A stretch of DNA of 64,000 nucleotides from assembly GCA_040905685.1 (NCBI GenBank), contig JBBDRB010000055.1, positions 1-64,000 of the forward strand, read 5' to 3'. Made by a program: the position numbers and the translations under genes. Below the pieces are notes generated by a model. The model had not been told where the DNA came from. It saw only the letters and a program-made list of their open reading frames with translations, and did not search any database. The stretch's first letter is position 1. Each line of letters starts with the position of its first letter. Below are positions 34,339 through 43,183 of the stretch, one piece after another. Source of the DNA: JBBDMU01 sp040905685 (lineage in GTDB: Bacteria > Bacteroidota > Rhodothermia > Balneolales > Natronogracilivirgulaceae).

Positions 34339-36465
34339 ATGGCATGGTATGACTATAAAACAGGATTGCCGTCGATCCTGACTGTTCTGCTGATCACCTG
34401 TTCGTGTACGCCATTTGAATCGCCGGACTCACCGGAACAGGCAAGGAGACAGGCCTTTGAACATCCGGGCCTGATGCAGACCCTCGGGGACCTGGAGTTC
34501 ATGAAACGGAAGATCGAAGCCGGGGAGGAACCCTGGATCACGGCCTGGAACAACCTGCTCGATCAGCCCTGGTCATCCCTGGATTTTAAGCCGGAGCCGT
34601 GGGCACATGTTGTGCGCGGTTCGTATGGCCGGCCGGATATTGGCGGATCGGAATTTTCAGCCAGCGGTTATGCTGCCTATAGCCATGCCCTGCAATGGTT
34701 CGTTACCGGGGAACAGGACTACGCCGATAAGGCCATCGAAATACTGGGTGCGTGGTCGGAGACGGTGTGGGATTTTCAGCTAAACGACGCAAAAATTCTG
34801 GTGGGCTGGTCGGGCAGCGATTATATCAATGCGGCCGAGATTCTGCGCTATACGGCATCGGGCTGGGAGGAAAAGGACAGAACGGAGTTCGAACGCATGC
34901 TCCGGACGGTTTTTTATCCGCTGATCAAAGATTTTTTCCCGGAAGCCAACGGCAACTGGGACGGGGCCATGATGCATACCATGATCAGCATGGGCGTGTA
35001 TCTGGACGATCACGGAATCTATGACCGGGCGGTCGACCGCTATCTGCGGGGCGCGGGTAATGGCGGACTCACCCGCTATGTTTATCCTCACGGACAATCC
35101 CAGGAGAGCACACGCGATCAGCCCCATACGCAGATGGGCCTGGATTATTTGAGCCGCACCGCCCATGTTGCGTGGAATCAGGGACTGGATCTGTATGAAA
35201 CGGCAGATAACAGGCTGGCGCTCGGGTTTGAGTATACGGCAAAATATATGTTGGGGAACGAAGTGTTTACCTATGGCGGACCCATATCGCCCCAGGGGCG
35301 ATATCGTTTCCGGGACAACTTTGAGGCGGCTTACCAGCATTATCATTATATAAAGGGCCTTGAAATGCCCTATACCCGCCAGGCCATGGACAGTACCCGT
35401 TCAGCCAGTATCTGGGGAGTACTCACCCGCCATAAGGGTCCGCTTGCCTCCTCGCCTGCCCTTATGGGTCCGCCGAAGCCGTCCACACAAGCCCCGGAGG
35501 CCGGGGCACGAACCGGACCCACAACCGATGTGCCTGAGGGGGCCATCGTGGTGGGGCCCGGTGGGTCAATACAGGATGCGCTGGACGAACGTAACCGGAC
35601 CGGCGGAGGCTGGGTGATCCTGGAGAAAGGCATCCACCGCTTACCGGAGGCGCTGGCCCTGCACAGTGGCGTGACCCTGGCCGGCCAGGGTCTGGAAACC
35701 ATCCTGTTCCTTGATCCGGAACAGGTAAGGCGGCACAGCGCGGCTATTGTCAATGCCGAAGATGACATGCATGATGTAACGCTCCGCGATTTTGTCATCG
35801 AAGGGGCGACCTCTGCCGGGTTGCCTGATGATCCGAACCAGGGGCGGCGACAGCGGGCCCATCAGCTAAACCCGAGCCGGGCAGGGGTTATTTTTGCTGC
35901 TCAAAAGCATGGGCAGATGAGGAATATCCGCTTCGAGCACGTTACCGTTCGAAATCATACACACAACGGCGTAGCCCTGTACGGAGCGGCCAATGTTTCG
36001 GTTATTGCAAGCGACTTCAGCGACAACGGTTCCAGTGTGGTGCCCGGCCCGGGACTCCAGCATAACCTGATCATTACCCGGGTAACGGGATGTGAAGTAC
36101 GGGACAGCCGCCTGGATACCTCTCCCTGGGGGAGCGGGATCGATATCAGCCATAGCCGCAATGTGACGGTAACGAACAGTGAGGCCGCTCGCAACCGCTT
36201 GTCCGGCATCCGTGTTACCGAGAGTAACAATACCCGGATAGCGGGAAACCTGACGGAGGGAAACGGCTGGGGCGGCATCGTATTCGATGCGCTGATGGAG
36301 GGCTCTGACAACATAGAGATCCTTGAAAACCTTTCCCGGAATAATGGCGGATATGGCATCGATACGGCTGGAATTGTCTATGGGACCCGGAAAAATAATA
36401 CGTTAAAAGACAATGAGCTTCCATCCACCGGCGTGAGCGAAATTATTCAGGCCGGCCATCTTTAA
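34339..36465 (+). CDS. Alginate-lyase-fold / parallel beta-helix fusion lipoprotein
   Basis: 708 residues with lipobox LLITC (Cys 21). Residues about 35-345 are an alginate_lyase-type alpha/alpha toroid: HPGLMQTLGDLEFMKRKIEA, NGNWDGAMMHTMISMG at 204-219 and QESTRDQPHTQMGL at 255-268. A Pro-rich linker follows (about 367-400: SSPALMGPPKPSTQAPEAG). Residues about 400-700 are a right-handed parallel beta-helix (GGSIQDALDERN, then repeated stretches such as HSRNVTVTNSEAARNRLSGI and SNNTRIAGNLTEGNGWGGIV). Two different lyase folds joined in one chain may bind and cleave two parts of the same glycan. Substrate unknown. Confidence 0.85.
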   Translation: MAWYDYKTGLPSILTVLLITCSCTPFESPDSPEQARRQAFEHPGLMQTLGDLEFMKRKIEAGEEPWITAWNNLLDQPWSSLDFKPEPWAHVVRGSYGRPDIGGSEFSASGYAAYSHALQWFVTGEQDYADKAIEILGAWSETVWDFQLNDAKILVGWSGSDYINAAEILRYTASGWEEKDRTEFERMLRTVFYPLIKDFFPEANGNWDGAMMHTMISMGVYLDDHGIYDRAVDRYLRGAGNGGLTRYVYPHGQSQESTRDQPHTQMGLDYLSRTAHVAWNQGLDLYETADNRLALGFEYTAKYMLGNEVFTYGGPISPQGRYRFRDNFEAAYQHYHYIKGLEMPYTRQAMDSTRSASIWGVLTRHKGPLASSPALMGPPKPSTQAPEAGARTGPTTDVPEGAIVVGPGGSIQDALDERNRTGGGWVILEKGIHRLPEALALHSGVTLAGQGLETILFLDPEQVRRHSAAIVNAEDDMHDVTLRDFVIEGATSAGLPDDPNQGRRQRAHQLNPSRAGVIFAAQKHGQMRNIRFEHVTVRNHTHNGVALYGAANVSVIASDFSDNGSSVVPGPGLQHNLIITRVTGCEVRDSRLDTSPWGSGIDISHSRNVTVTNSEAARNRLSGIRVTESNNTRIAGNLTEGNGWGGIVFDALMEGSDNIEILENLSRNNGGYGIDTAGIVYGTRKNNTLKDNELPSTGVSEIIQAGHL

Positions 36466-36481
36466 CATCAACCTTATACAA

Positions 36482-38713
36482 ATGATACGGAAAGAACCCG
36501 GCAGCGGATCATCTTCATTCATTCAGGGCCTTTTTTATGCAGCCTTTATTTTAATGGTGGTCCCCGGGAGCTTATGGGCGCAAAACGAACTGAATGTAAT
36601 CCAGGGAAGCTCCTCGAATAACAGCTGGCACCATTTCGACAATGCTTCCAACTTTTTATATGATCACCTCGCCGGCCAGGCCTACGATCTGCTGGATAAC
36701 CGGATGGCCGAAATATCCGGCCTCCGGAGCCTGTCTGACTGGCAGGGAAGGCAGCAGGAGGTCAGGGAAACGCTGAGGGATATTATGGGCCCCTTCCCTG
36801 AAAAGACGCCCCTGAATGCCAGGATCCTGAGAACAATTGAGAAAGACGGTTACAGGGTAGAGCATATCGTGTTTGAGTCCCAGCCGAAATTTTACGTAAC
36901 CGCTACACTTTTTATTCCGGACGGACTCAGGGAAAGGGCTCCGGCTGTGCTGTATCTGAGCGGGCATACCCAAAATGGGTACCGCTCGGAGACCTACCAG
37001 CATAAGATGCTGAATCTGGTCAGGAAGGGCTTCATCGTCTTTGCCATCGATCCGGTGGGGCAGGGTGAGCGAATGGGGTATATTGAACCGGAAACGGGCA
37101 GATCCCTGATCTCCAGTTCAACCAGGGAACACTCCTATGCCGGGGTCCAGGCCTTCATCACAAAAAGCTCCCTGGCCCGCTATATGACCTGGGACGGCAT
37201 CCGGGCCGTGGATTATCTGCTCAGCCGAGAAGAGGTCGATCCGGACCGTTTGGGGCTGACGGGCCGTTCGGGAGGCGGAACCCAGTCATCCTACATCGCC
37301 GCCATGGATGAGCGGATATATGCGGCCGCCCCGGAGGCCTATATCACCACCTTTACGCGGATCCTTCAGTCAATAGGTCCACAGGATTTGGAGCAGAACC
37401 TGTATCACGGGATCGCCCGCGGAATCGATCATGCCGACCTGCTGGCCGTCCGGGCCCCTAAACCGGCGCTGATGATTACCACGACCGAAGACTTTTTCAG
37501 CATTCAGGGGGCCCGCGAATCTGCCCGGGAATTATCGGCCTTGTACGGCGCCTACGGGCAGGCCGGTCAATTTAAAATGGTTGAAGACGGGGGCAGCCAC
37601 CAGTCGACCCCCCAAAACAGGGAGGCCATGTATGCCTTCTTCCAGAAGCATCTGGATAACCCGGGAGATCCCCGTGATGAGGATGTTGAACTGCTCTCCG
37701 AAGCGGAGATACAGGTTACGCCGACAGGCCAGGTTGCCACCTCTCTGGGCGGGGAAACCGTTTTTAGTTTAAACCGCCGGGAAGCTGAACGACGCATGGA
37801 AACCTTGCACCGTCTGCGTAACGATCCTGACGGTTATGTTCCGGAAATGCTGGAGGCGGCCAGGGATCTGTCAGGATATCAGGATCCGGCAGAGACGGCG
37901 GACCCGGTTTTCACCGGCCGGATCCGGCGGAACGGTTATGTGGTGGAGAAGTATTTTATAAAAGGGGAGGGCGATTATGTTTTGCCCTACCTGCTTATGG
38001 TCCCGGATAACCCGGGTAACAAAGCCCTGATCTATCTGCATCCTTCGGGGAAAGCCGAAGAGGCTTCCGAAGAAGGTGAAATGGAATGGTTTGTCCGTAA
38101 CGGCTTTACGGTAATGGCACCGGACCTGATCGGGACCGGTGAAACGGGGTCGGACGGGATAGCTAATTATTCCCTGCAAATGATGGATTTTGCCCCCACC
38201 TCTTATGACGTCTGGACCGCATCGGTTCTCATAGGCCGGAGCATCACGGGTATCCGGGCCGGCGACGTGGTGGGCCTGGCCAGGATGCTGAAAAAAGACC
38301 CGGCCATCCGGGATGTGTACGGCCTCGCCCGTCAGGGAATGGCTCCGGTGTTGCTGCATGCGGCCGCCTTTGATGCTTCATTTTCCCGCATTGCCCTCAT
38401 TGAACCCTATGCCTCTTACCGTTCCATCGTAATGAATAAGATATATGACCCGGGATTTCACCTGAGCGCTGTGGCCGGAGCCCTGGGAACGTATGATTTG
38501 CCGGACCTTGCCGCAACCCTGGCGCCGAAAAGCCTTTTGATGGCGAACGTTACAGACGGCGACGGCATGACGGGCAATTCAGACGGGGTTGAAGAAGATA
38601 TGGACGTGATCCGATCGGCCTACCGGCTAAGGGATGAAGAAGGAAAGCTAATGATCATCGACAGCGGCGAAACGCTGACTTTTCCCGATCTGTATGGAGA
38701 CTGGTTGAAATAG
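36482..38713 (+). CDS. Two-domain acetylxylan-esterase-like alpha/beta hydrolase
   Basis: 743 residues with a signal peptide (FILMVVPGSLWAQ). The first alpha/beta-hydrolase domain, about 80-400, has the nucleophile elbow GRSGGG (S263), preceded by AIDPVGQGERMGY and followed by a His-bearing DGGSHQSTPQ (about 360). The second domain, about 440-743, repeats the fold (KALIYLHPSGKAEEASEEG, APDLIGTGETGSDG). However, its elbow region reads YGLARQGMAP at 613-622, with no serine, so it is probably not catalytic. The family removes acetyl or other esters from polysaccharides, which would help the lyases. Cotranscribed with the genes around it. Confidence 0.85.
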   Translation: MIRKEPGSGSSSFIQGLFYAAFILMVVPGSLWAQNELNVIQGSSSNNSWHHFDNASNFLYDHLAGQAYDLLDNRMAEISGLRSLSDWQGRQQEVRETLRDIMGPFPEKTPLNARILRTIEKDGYRVEHIVFESQPKFYVTATLFIPDGLRERAPAVLYLSGHTQNGYRSETYQHKMLNLVRKGFIVFAIDPVGQGERMGYIEPETGRSLISSSTREHSYAGVQAFITKSSLARYMTWDGIRAVDYLLSREEVDPDRLGLTGRSGGGTQSSYIAAMDERIYAAAPEAYITTFTRILQSIGPQDLEQNLYHGIARGIDHADLLAVRAPKPALMITTTEDFFSIQGARESARELSALYGAYGQAGQFKMVEDGGSHQSTPQNREAMYAFFQKHLDNPGDPRDEDVELLSEAEIQVTPTGQVATSLGGETVFSLNRREAERRMETLHRLRNDPDGYVPEMLEAARDLSGYQDPAETADPVFTGRIRRNGYVVEKYFIKGEGDYVLPYLLMVPDNPGNKALIYLHPSGKAEEASEEGEMEWFVRNGFTVMAPDLIGTGETGSDGIANYSLQMMDFAPTSYDVWTASVLIGRSITGIRAGDVVGLARMLKKDPAIRDVYGLARQGMAPVLLHAAAFDASFSRIALIEPYASYRSIVMNKIYDPGFHLSAVAGALGTYDLPDLAATLAPKSLLMANVTDGDGMTGNSDGVEEDMDVIRSAYRLRDEEGKLMIIDSGETLTFPDLYGDWLK

Positions 38714-38779
38714 GCCGGAGCAAGGATGCACTATGATGAAAAAAAGTAAAACAAACCTATAAAAGGAGATGGCGTGCTT

Positions 38780-40237
38780 ATGAAGACAAAAAAAAGGTAC
38801 GGGTTGTTATGCATCGTTCTACTGTCCGGTGCCCTGGCTAACGCCCAACCCAAAAATGTAGTTTTTATCCTCAGTGACGATCACCGCTATGACTACATGG
38901 GTTTTCATCCCGAAAGTCCGGAGTTCCTGCAGACGCCGGGCATGGACCGAATGGCCCGGGAAGGCATGCATATCGCCAACGCCTTTGTCACCACTTCCCT
39001 GTGCTCGCCCAGCCGGGCCTCCATCCTGACCGGGCAGTACGCGTTCCGCCATGAGGCTGTGGATAACAGCAATCCCATGCAGGAGGGTACCCGTTTCTTT
39101 GCCGAACAGCTGCAGCAGGAAGGGTATCAAACCGGCTATTTCGGCAAATGGCATATCGGCCATGCCCACGATGATCCCAAGCCCGGCTTTGACCGCTGGG
39201 TCAGTTTCCGGGGACAGGGGGTCTACTATGATCCGGTGCTGAACATCGATGGGGAGCGCGGCCAGGTGGACGGATACATTACCGATCTGCTGACCGGCTA
39301 TGCGCTCGACTGGCTGGATCAGGGTTGGGACAAGGAGAGCCCGTTCTTCGTGTACCTGTCTCATAAAGCCGTCCATGCGGAATTCGAACCGGCGGAGCGG
39401 CATGAGAACAGGTATGCCGGCGAGCGGATCCCCAGCCCTCAGTCAATGAAGAACATAGAACAGAACTACGAAGGCAAACCCCATTGGGTCCGCGATCAGC
39501 GCAACAGCTGGCATGGAGTCGACCATATGTATCACGGACGCGATGATCACCCACAAAGCCTCGACGAGATCATCGTCCGATACAGCGAATCGCTGATGGC
39601 CGTAGACGACAGCATCGACCGGGTGCTGAATTACCTGGAAGAAAACGGCCTGGCGGAAGAGACGCTGGTTATTTATATGGGCGACAATGGATTCATGCTG
39701 GGGGAGCATGGCCTGATCGATAAGCGTCAGGCCTATGAAGAATCCATGCGGGTGCCGATGCTGGCCTGGGCGCCGGGTTCGGTACAGGCGGGCGCCACCC
39801 TGACGGAAAATGTACTGAATATAGATATGGCTCCCACCTTTCTGGACATAGCCTCGGGCTCAATGCCGGAGGATCATGTCGTTGACGGCCGTTCATTTCT
39901 GCCGCTCCTGGCCGGAGAGCCGGTAACGGACTGGCGATCCACTTTTGTTTACCAGTATTTCTGGGAACATGCTTTTCCCCATACCCCAACAACCTATGCC
40001 ATCCGGGGCGACCGGTACAAATATATTTATTACCACGGGATATGGGATAAAAATGAATTGTATGATCTGCAGAACGATCCCCGGGAAATGTACAATCTGG
40101 TCAGGGTGCCTGAACATCAGGATCGGGTTCAGGCCATGCGTCAGGAGATGTTCGATACGTTCGAGAAGAACGGAGCCACGAATGTCCGCTTTCAGCGGCC
40201 TTCCCCGTACCAGGCCGGTGAGCGGCTGGAGCCTTGA
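38780..40237 (+). CDS. Sulfatase 1 (formylglycine-dependent, secreted)
   Basis: 485 residues from the ATG at 38780; a GTG two codons upstream is nearer the AAAAGGAG site (38761-38768) and cannot be excluded. Signal peptide LLCIVLLSGALANAQ. The formylglycine motif is C75-S-P-S-R (CSPSRASILTG), of the Cys type. The metal-binding ILSDDHRYDYMG lies at 30-41, and the later GDNGFMLGEHGLIDKRQAYE is typical of arylsulfatase-type family S1 enzymes. It removes sulfate esters from the glycan or its breakdown products in the periplasm after conversion of C75 to formylglycine by an FGE or anSME enzyme, neither of which is in the window. Confidence 0.93.
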   Translation: MKTKKRYGLLCIVLLSGALANAQPKNVVFILSDDHRYDYMGFHPESPEFLQTPGMDRMAREGMHIANAFVTTSLCSPSRASILTGQYAFRHEAVDNSNPMQEGTRFFAEQLQQEGYQTGYFGKWHIGHAHDDPKPGFDRWVSFRGQGVYYDPVLNIDGERGQVDGYITDLLTGYALDWLDQGWDKESPFFVYLSHKAVHAEFEPAERHENRYAGERIPSPQSMKNIEQNYEGKPHWVRDQRNSWHGVDHMYHGRDDHPQSLDEIIVRYSESLMAVDDSIDRVLNYLEENGLAEETLVIYMGDNGFMLGEHGLIDKRQAYEESMRVPMLAWAPGSVQAGATLTENVLNIDMAPTFLDIASGSMPEDHVVDGRSFLPLLAGEPVTDWRSTFVYQYFWEHAFPHTPTTYAIRGDRYKYIYYHGIWDKNELYDLQNDPREMYNLVRVPEHQDRVQAMRQEMFDTFEKNGATNVRFQRPSPYQAGERLEP

Positions 40238-40238
40238 T

Positions 40239-41738
40239 ATGAAGAATATCCAATATGTGCCTTTAGCCCGCCTGATGACCCTGGCTTCTGCCATGCTGCT
40301 TTTGGGATGCAGTATGGAGCAGCAAGACCCTGTGAGCGGTCCAAAACCCAACATCATTTACATCATTGCCGATGATTTGGGTTATGGTGATTTGGGAAGC
40401 TACGGACAGGCGGCCATCCAAACGCCGAACCTGGACCGGATGGCCGAAGAAGGCATGCGCTTTACCCGTCATTACTCCGGAAGCACGGTCTGCGCCCCGT
40501 CCAGGTCCGTTTTGATGACGGGTTTGCACAGCGGTCATACCCAGATTCGCGATAACCGCGAGTTCATGCCCATCGGGCAATATCCCCTGCAGTACGGAAC
40601 GGTAACCTTAGGCCGGTTGCTGGGCGAAGCCGGCTATGCAACCGGTGCTTACGGCAAGTGGGGGTTGGGATATCCCGGTTCCTCAGGGCAGCCGTCCCTC
40701 CAGGGGTTTGATGAATTTTTCGGATTGCTGGGACAGCGAAGGTCCCACTTTTACTATCCGGAGTTCCTCTTTCATGATGTTAAGGGGGAAGAATTGAAAA
40801 GGGTGCAGCTGGAGGGTAATGTCGTCGACGATACGGCCCGTGAATCTTTTCAGCATCCGGGGTCGGGTCCGGCTCTGGTAAAACGCCATTACAGTCCGGA
40901 CGTGATCCACGACCGGGCTTTGCAGTTTATCGAAGAGCACAGCCGTGAACCTTTTTTCCTGTTTTATCCAACCCAGATCCCCCACGCTTCCCTTTCGGTT
41001 CCCGGGGAAACGCTGGCCCTGTATCTGGATGAAAACGGGGAGAGCATTTTTACAGAAGATCCCCGGCCGGCGGGTCACTATGCCGAACAGGCTATGGCCA
41101 GGGCCGCTTATGCTGCCATGGTTACGCATCTGGACAAACAGGTAGGCGAAATATTCAACAAACTGGAGGAGCAGGGCATTGCTGGCAATACGCTGGTCAT
41201 ATTCACCAGTGACAATGGCTCCCATTCTGAAGGCGGCTATCATTATTCCATGCATCATTCAAACGGATCCCTGAGGGGCGGTAAACGCGATTTGTATGAA
41301 GGCGGCATCCGGGTCCCGGCCATAGCCTGGTGGCCGGGTAAGATCAAAGCCGGAACCACGAACGATCATCTCTCGGGCTTTCAGGATATGCTGCCTACGT
41401 TCAGCGAACTGGCGGGAATCCGCCCGCCGCCCGGGCTGGACGGGATTTCGATGGTACCGGCTTTATTGGGCACAGGCGCCCAAAAAAAACATGATCATTT
41501 ATACTGGGAATTCCATGCCCAGGGAGGCAAACAGGCCGTGAGGGAAGACAAGTGGAAAGCGGTGCGGCTGGATGTCCGTAGCCGCGAAGAGGCCCCGGTC
41601 GAACTGTATAACCTGGAAGAAGATGAGGCGGAACAGCATAATATAGCCGGCCGTCATCCGGAACGGACCGCCCGGATGCGCCGGATCATGGACCGGGCTC
41701 ATGTGCATTCCGAAACATTCCCTCTTTTTGAACATTAA
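40239..41738 (+). CDS. Sulfatase 2 (formylglycine-dependent lipoprotein)
   Basis: 499 residues. The open frame reaches 39945, but only inside sulfatase 1; the ATG at 40239, one base after that gene's stop, begins the lipoprotein signal (AMLLLGC, Cys 24). The formylglycine motif is C85-A-P-S-R (VCAPSRSVLMTG), with metal ligands in IIADDLGYGDLGSYG (42-56) and TSDNGSHSEGGY further on. This looks like the common S1 arylsulfatase/galactosamine-sulfatase-like class. Translation is probably coupled to sulfatase 1. The lipid anchor separates it from the soluble first enzyme. Confidence 0.93.
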   Translation: MKNIQYVPLARLMTLASAMLLLGCSMEQQDPVSGPKPNIIYIIADDLGYGDLGSYGQAAIQTPNLDRMAEEGMRFTRHYSGSTVCAPSRSVLMTGLHSGHTQIRDNREFMPIGQYPLQYGTVTLGRLLGEAGYATGAYGKWGLGYPGSSGQPSLQGFDEFFGLLGQRRSHFYYPEFLFHDVKGEELKRVQLEGNVVDDTARESFQHPGSGPALVKRHYSPDVIHDRALQFIEEHSREPFFLFYPTQIPHASLSVPGETLALYLDENGESIFTEDPRPAGHYAEQAMARAAYAAMVTHLDKQVGEIFNKLEEQGIAGNTLVIFTSDNGSHSEGGYHYSMHHSNGSLRGGKRDLYEGGIRVPAIAWWPGKIKAGTTNDHLSGFQDMLPTFSELAGIRPPPGLDGISMVPALLGTGAQKKHDHLYWEFHAQGGKQAVREDKWKAVRLDVRSREEAPVELYNLEEDEAEQHNIAGRHPERTARMRRIMDRAHVHSETFPLFEH

Positions 41739-41758
41739 TCACCTCAACAAACCGTATC

Positions 41759-43183
41759 ATGCGAATTTTATGGCTATTTATGCTCCTGCTAATTACCGCG
41801 CCGGCCTTTCCGGCTCCGGATGAAGCGCATGAGCGTTCCCCTAACGTGCTGTTTATTGCCATTGACGATCTGCGCAACGATCTGGGGGCATTGGGAGCTG
41901 AATATATGCAAACCCCCAGCCTTGACGCTTTTGCAAGGGAAAGCCGGCTGTTTAGCCATCATTTCGTGCAGGTTCCTACCTGCGGCTCCTCCCGGGCGGC
42001 GCTGCTGAGGGGCAAGCGGTCTACGCAGCCTGAATTTTTGCCCAATACGGCCATAGCCAATACCCAGCAGCTGTGGGGCCATCAGAGCCTTCCGTCCTGG
42101 TTCCGCCGGCATGGGTACCAGACCTTGTCCCTGGGCAAGATCACCCATTACCCGGGCGGACTTACCGGAGACGGCTGGGCGGAGGGACCCGAAGAGCTGC
42201 CGGGGGCCTGGGACCGTGCCTGGGTGCCCGCCAGCCCCTGGGAGACGCCCGAAGATATGATGCACGGCTACGCCCACGGCCGGCCCCGTGACCGGGGAAA
42301 TTCGCCTCCATGGCAGGCTTTTGACGGACCGGATTCCAGTTATCCCGATGCCTGGGTGGCCGGGGAAGCCGTCGATATGCTGCAAAAGTTGTCTCAGGAC
42401 GATGAGCCCTGGTTCTTTGCCGTGGGCTTTTTCAAGCCCCACCTTCCTTTTGCGGCCCCCCGTCACTATTTTGATCTATACGATCCCGACCGCATTCCTG
42501 AGCCGGAAAACACCGGCCGGCATCCCCGTCCGTCTAGCTGGCACGCAAGCGGGGAGATGATGGGTAATTACGGGCACGACGGAAACGACCCGCGCACCGG
42601 CAGGGAATATGCACGCCGGCTGCGCCATGGCTATGCCGCCGCCACTTCTTATGTGGATGTTCAGGTTGGGCGCTTGCTGGACTCGTTTGAGCAGTTGGGT
42701 CTGGAGGAGAACACCATTGTGGTCATTTGGGGCGACCATGGATTCGCTCTCGGGGAACAGGGCATCTGGGGGAAGCACTCCCTGTATGAAGTTGCGCTCA
42801 AATCCCCGCTTATGATCCGTTATCCGGGTATGGACCAGCGCGGACAGGCCAGCAACGCCGTTGTGGAGACCGTGGACCTGTTCCCGACGCTGACCGATCT
42901 GACCGGGCTGCCCACCCCGGAGGGACTGCACGGACGAAGCCTGAGAAAGCAGCTGGAATCGCCCCGGGCCGGATCGGACAAGGCGGCTTTCGCCCATTAC
43001 AATAGGGGGCAGTCCACCGTGCGCACCGATGACTGGCGGCTGATCGTACATCGCCCGGAGAAGGAAATCGAAGCCATGGAGCTGTTTGATTTTCGGCAAA
43101 GCGGGCAGGGTGAACGCCGCGATCCCGCCGGCTACCCGGATGTGGTGGAACAGCTGCTGGAACAAATGGAGGGACAAGAATGA
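41759..43183 (+). CDS. Sulfatase 3 (iduronate-2-sulfatase-like)
   Basis: 474 residues with a signal peptide (LFMLLLITAPAFPAP). FIAIDDLRNDLGALGAEYMQ (32-51) is the iduronate-2-sulfatase/S1_7-like variant. The formylglycine motif is C75-G-S-S-R (TCGSSRAALLRGKR), of the form CxSxR but with RG instead of the usual TG after it. GDHGFALGEQGIWGKHSLYE carries the other metal and substrate residues. Its class is often linked to sulfated uronic acid or rhamnose residues in ulvan-type and glycosaminoglycan-type loci. It ends by overlapping the next gene by four bases (ATGA). Confidence 0.92.
   Translation: MRILWLFMLLLITAPAFPAPDEAHERSPNVLFIAIDDLRNDLGALGAEYMQTPSLDAFARESRLFSHHFVQVPTCGSSRAALLRGKRSTQPEFLPNTAIANTQQLWGHQSLPSWFRRHGYQTLSLGKITHYPGGLTGDGWAEGPEELPGAWDRAWVPASPWETPEDMMHGYAHGRPRDRGNSPPWQAFDGPDSSYPDAWVAGEAVDMLQKLSQDDEPWFFAVGFFKPHLPFAAPRHYFDLYDPDRIPEPENTGRHPRPSSWHASGEMMGNYGHDGNDPRTGREYARRLRHGYAAATSYVDVQVGRLLDSFEQLGLEENTIVVIWGDHGFALGEQGIWGKHSLYEVALKSPLMIRYPGMDQRGQASNAVVETVDLFPTLTDLTGLPTPEGLHGRSLRKQLESPRAGSDKAAFAHYNRGQSTVRTDDWRLIVHRPEKEIEAMELFDFRQSGQGERRDPAGYPDVVEQLLEQMEGQE

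Noticed and set aside
39945..40238. Longer N-terminal form of sulfatase 2
   Set aside because: The extension lies wholly inside sulfatase 1 and would bury the lipoprotein signal; the ATG at 40239 fits.
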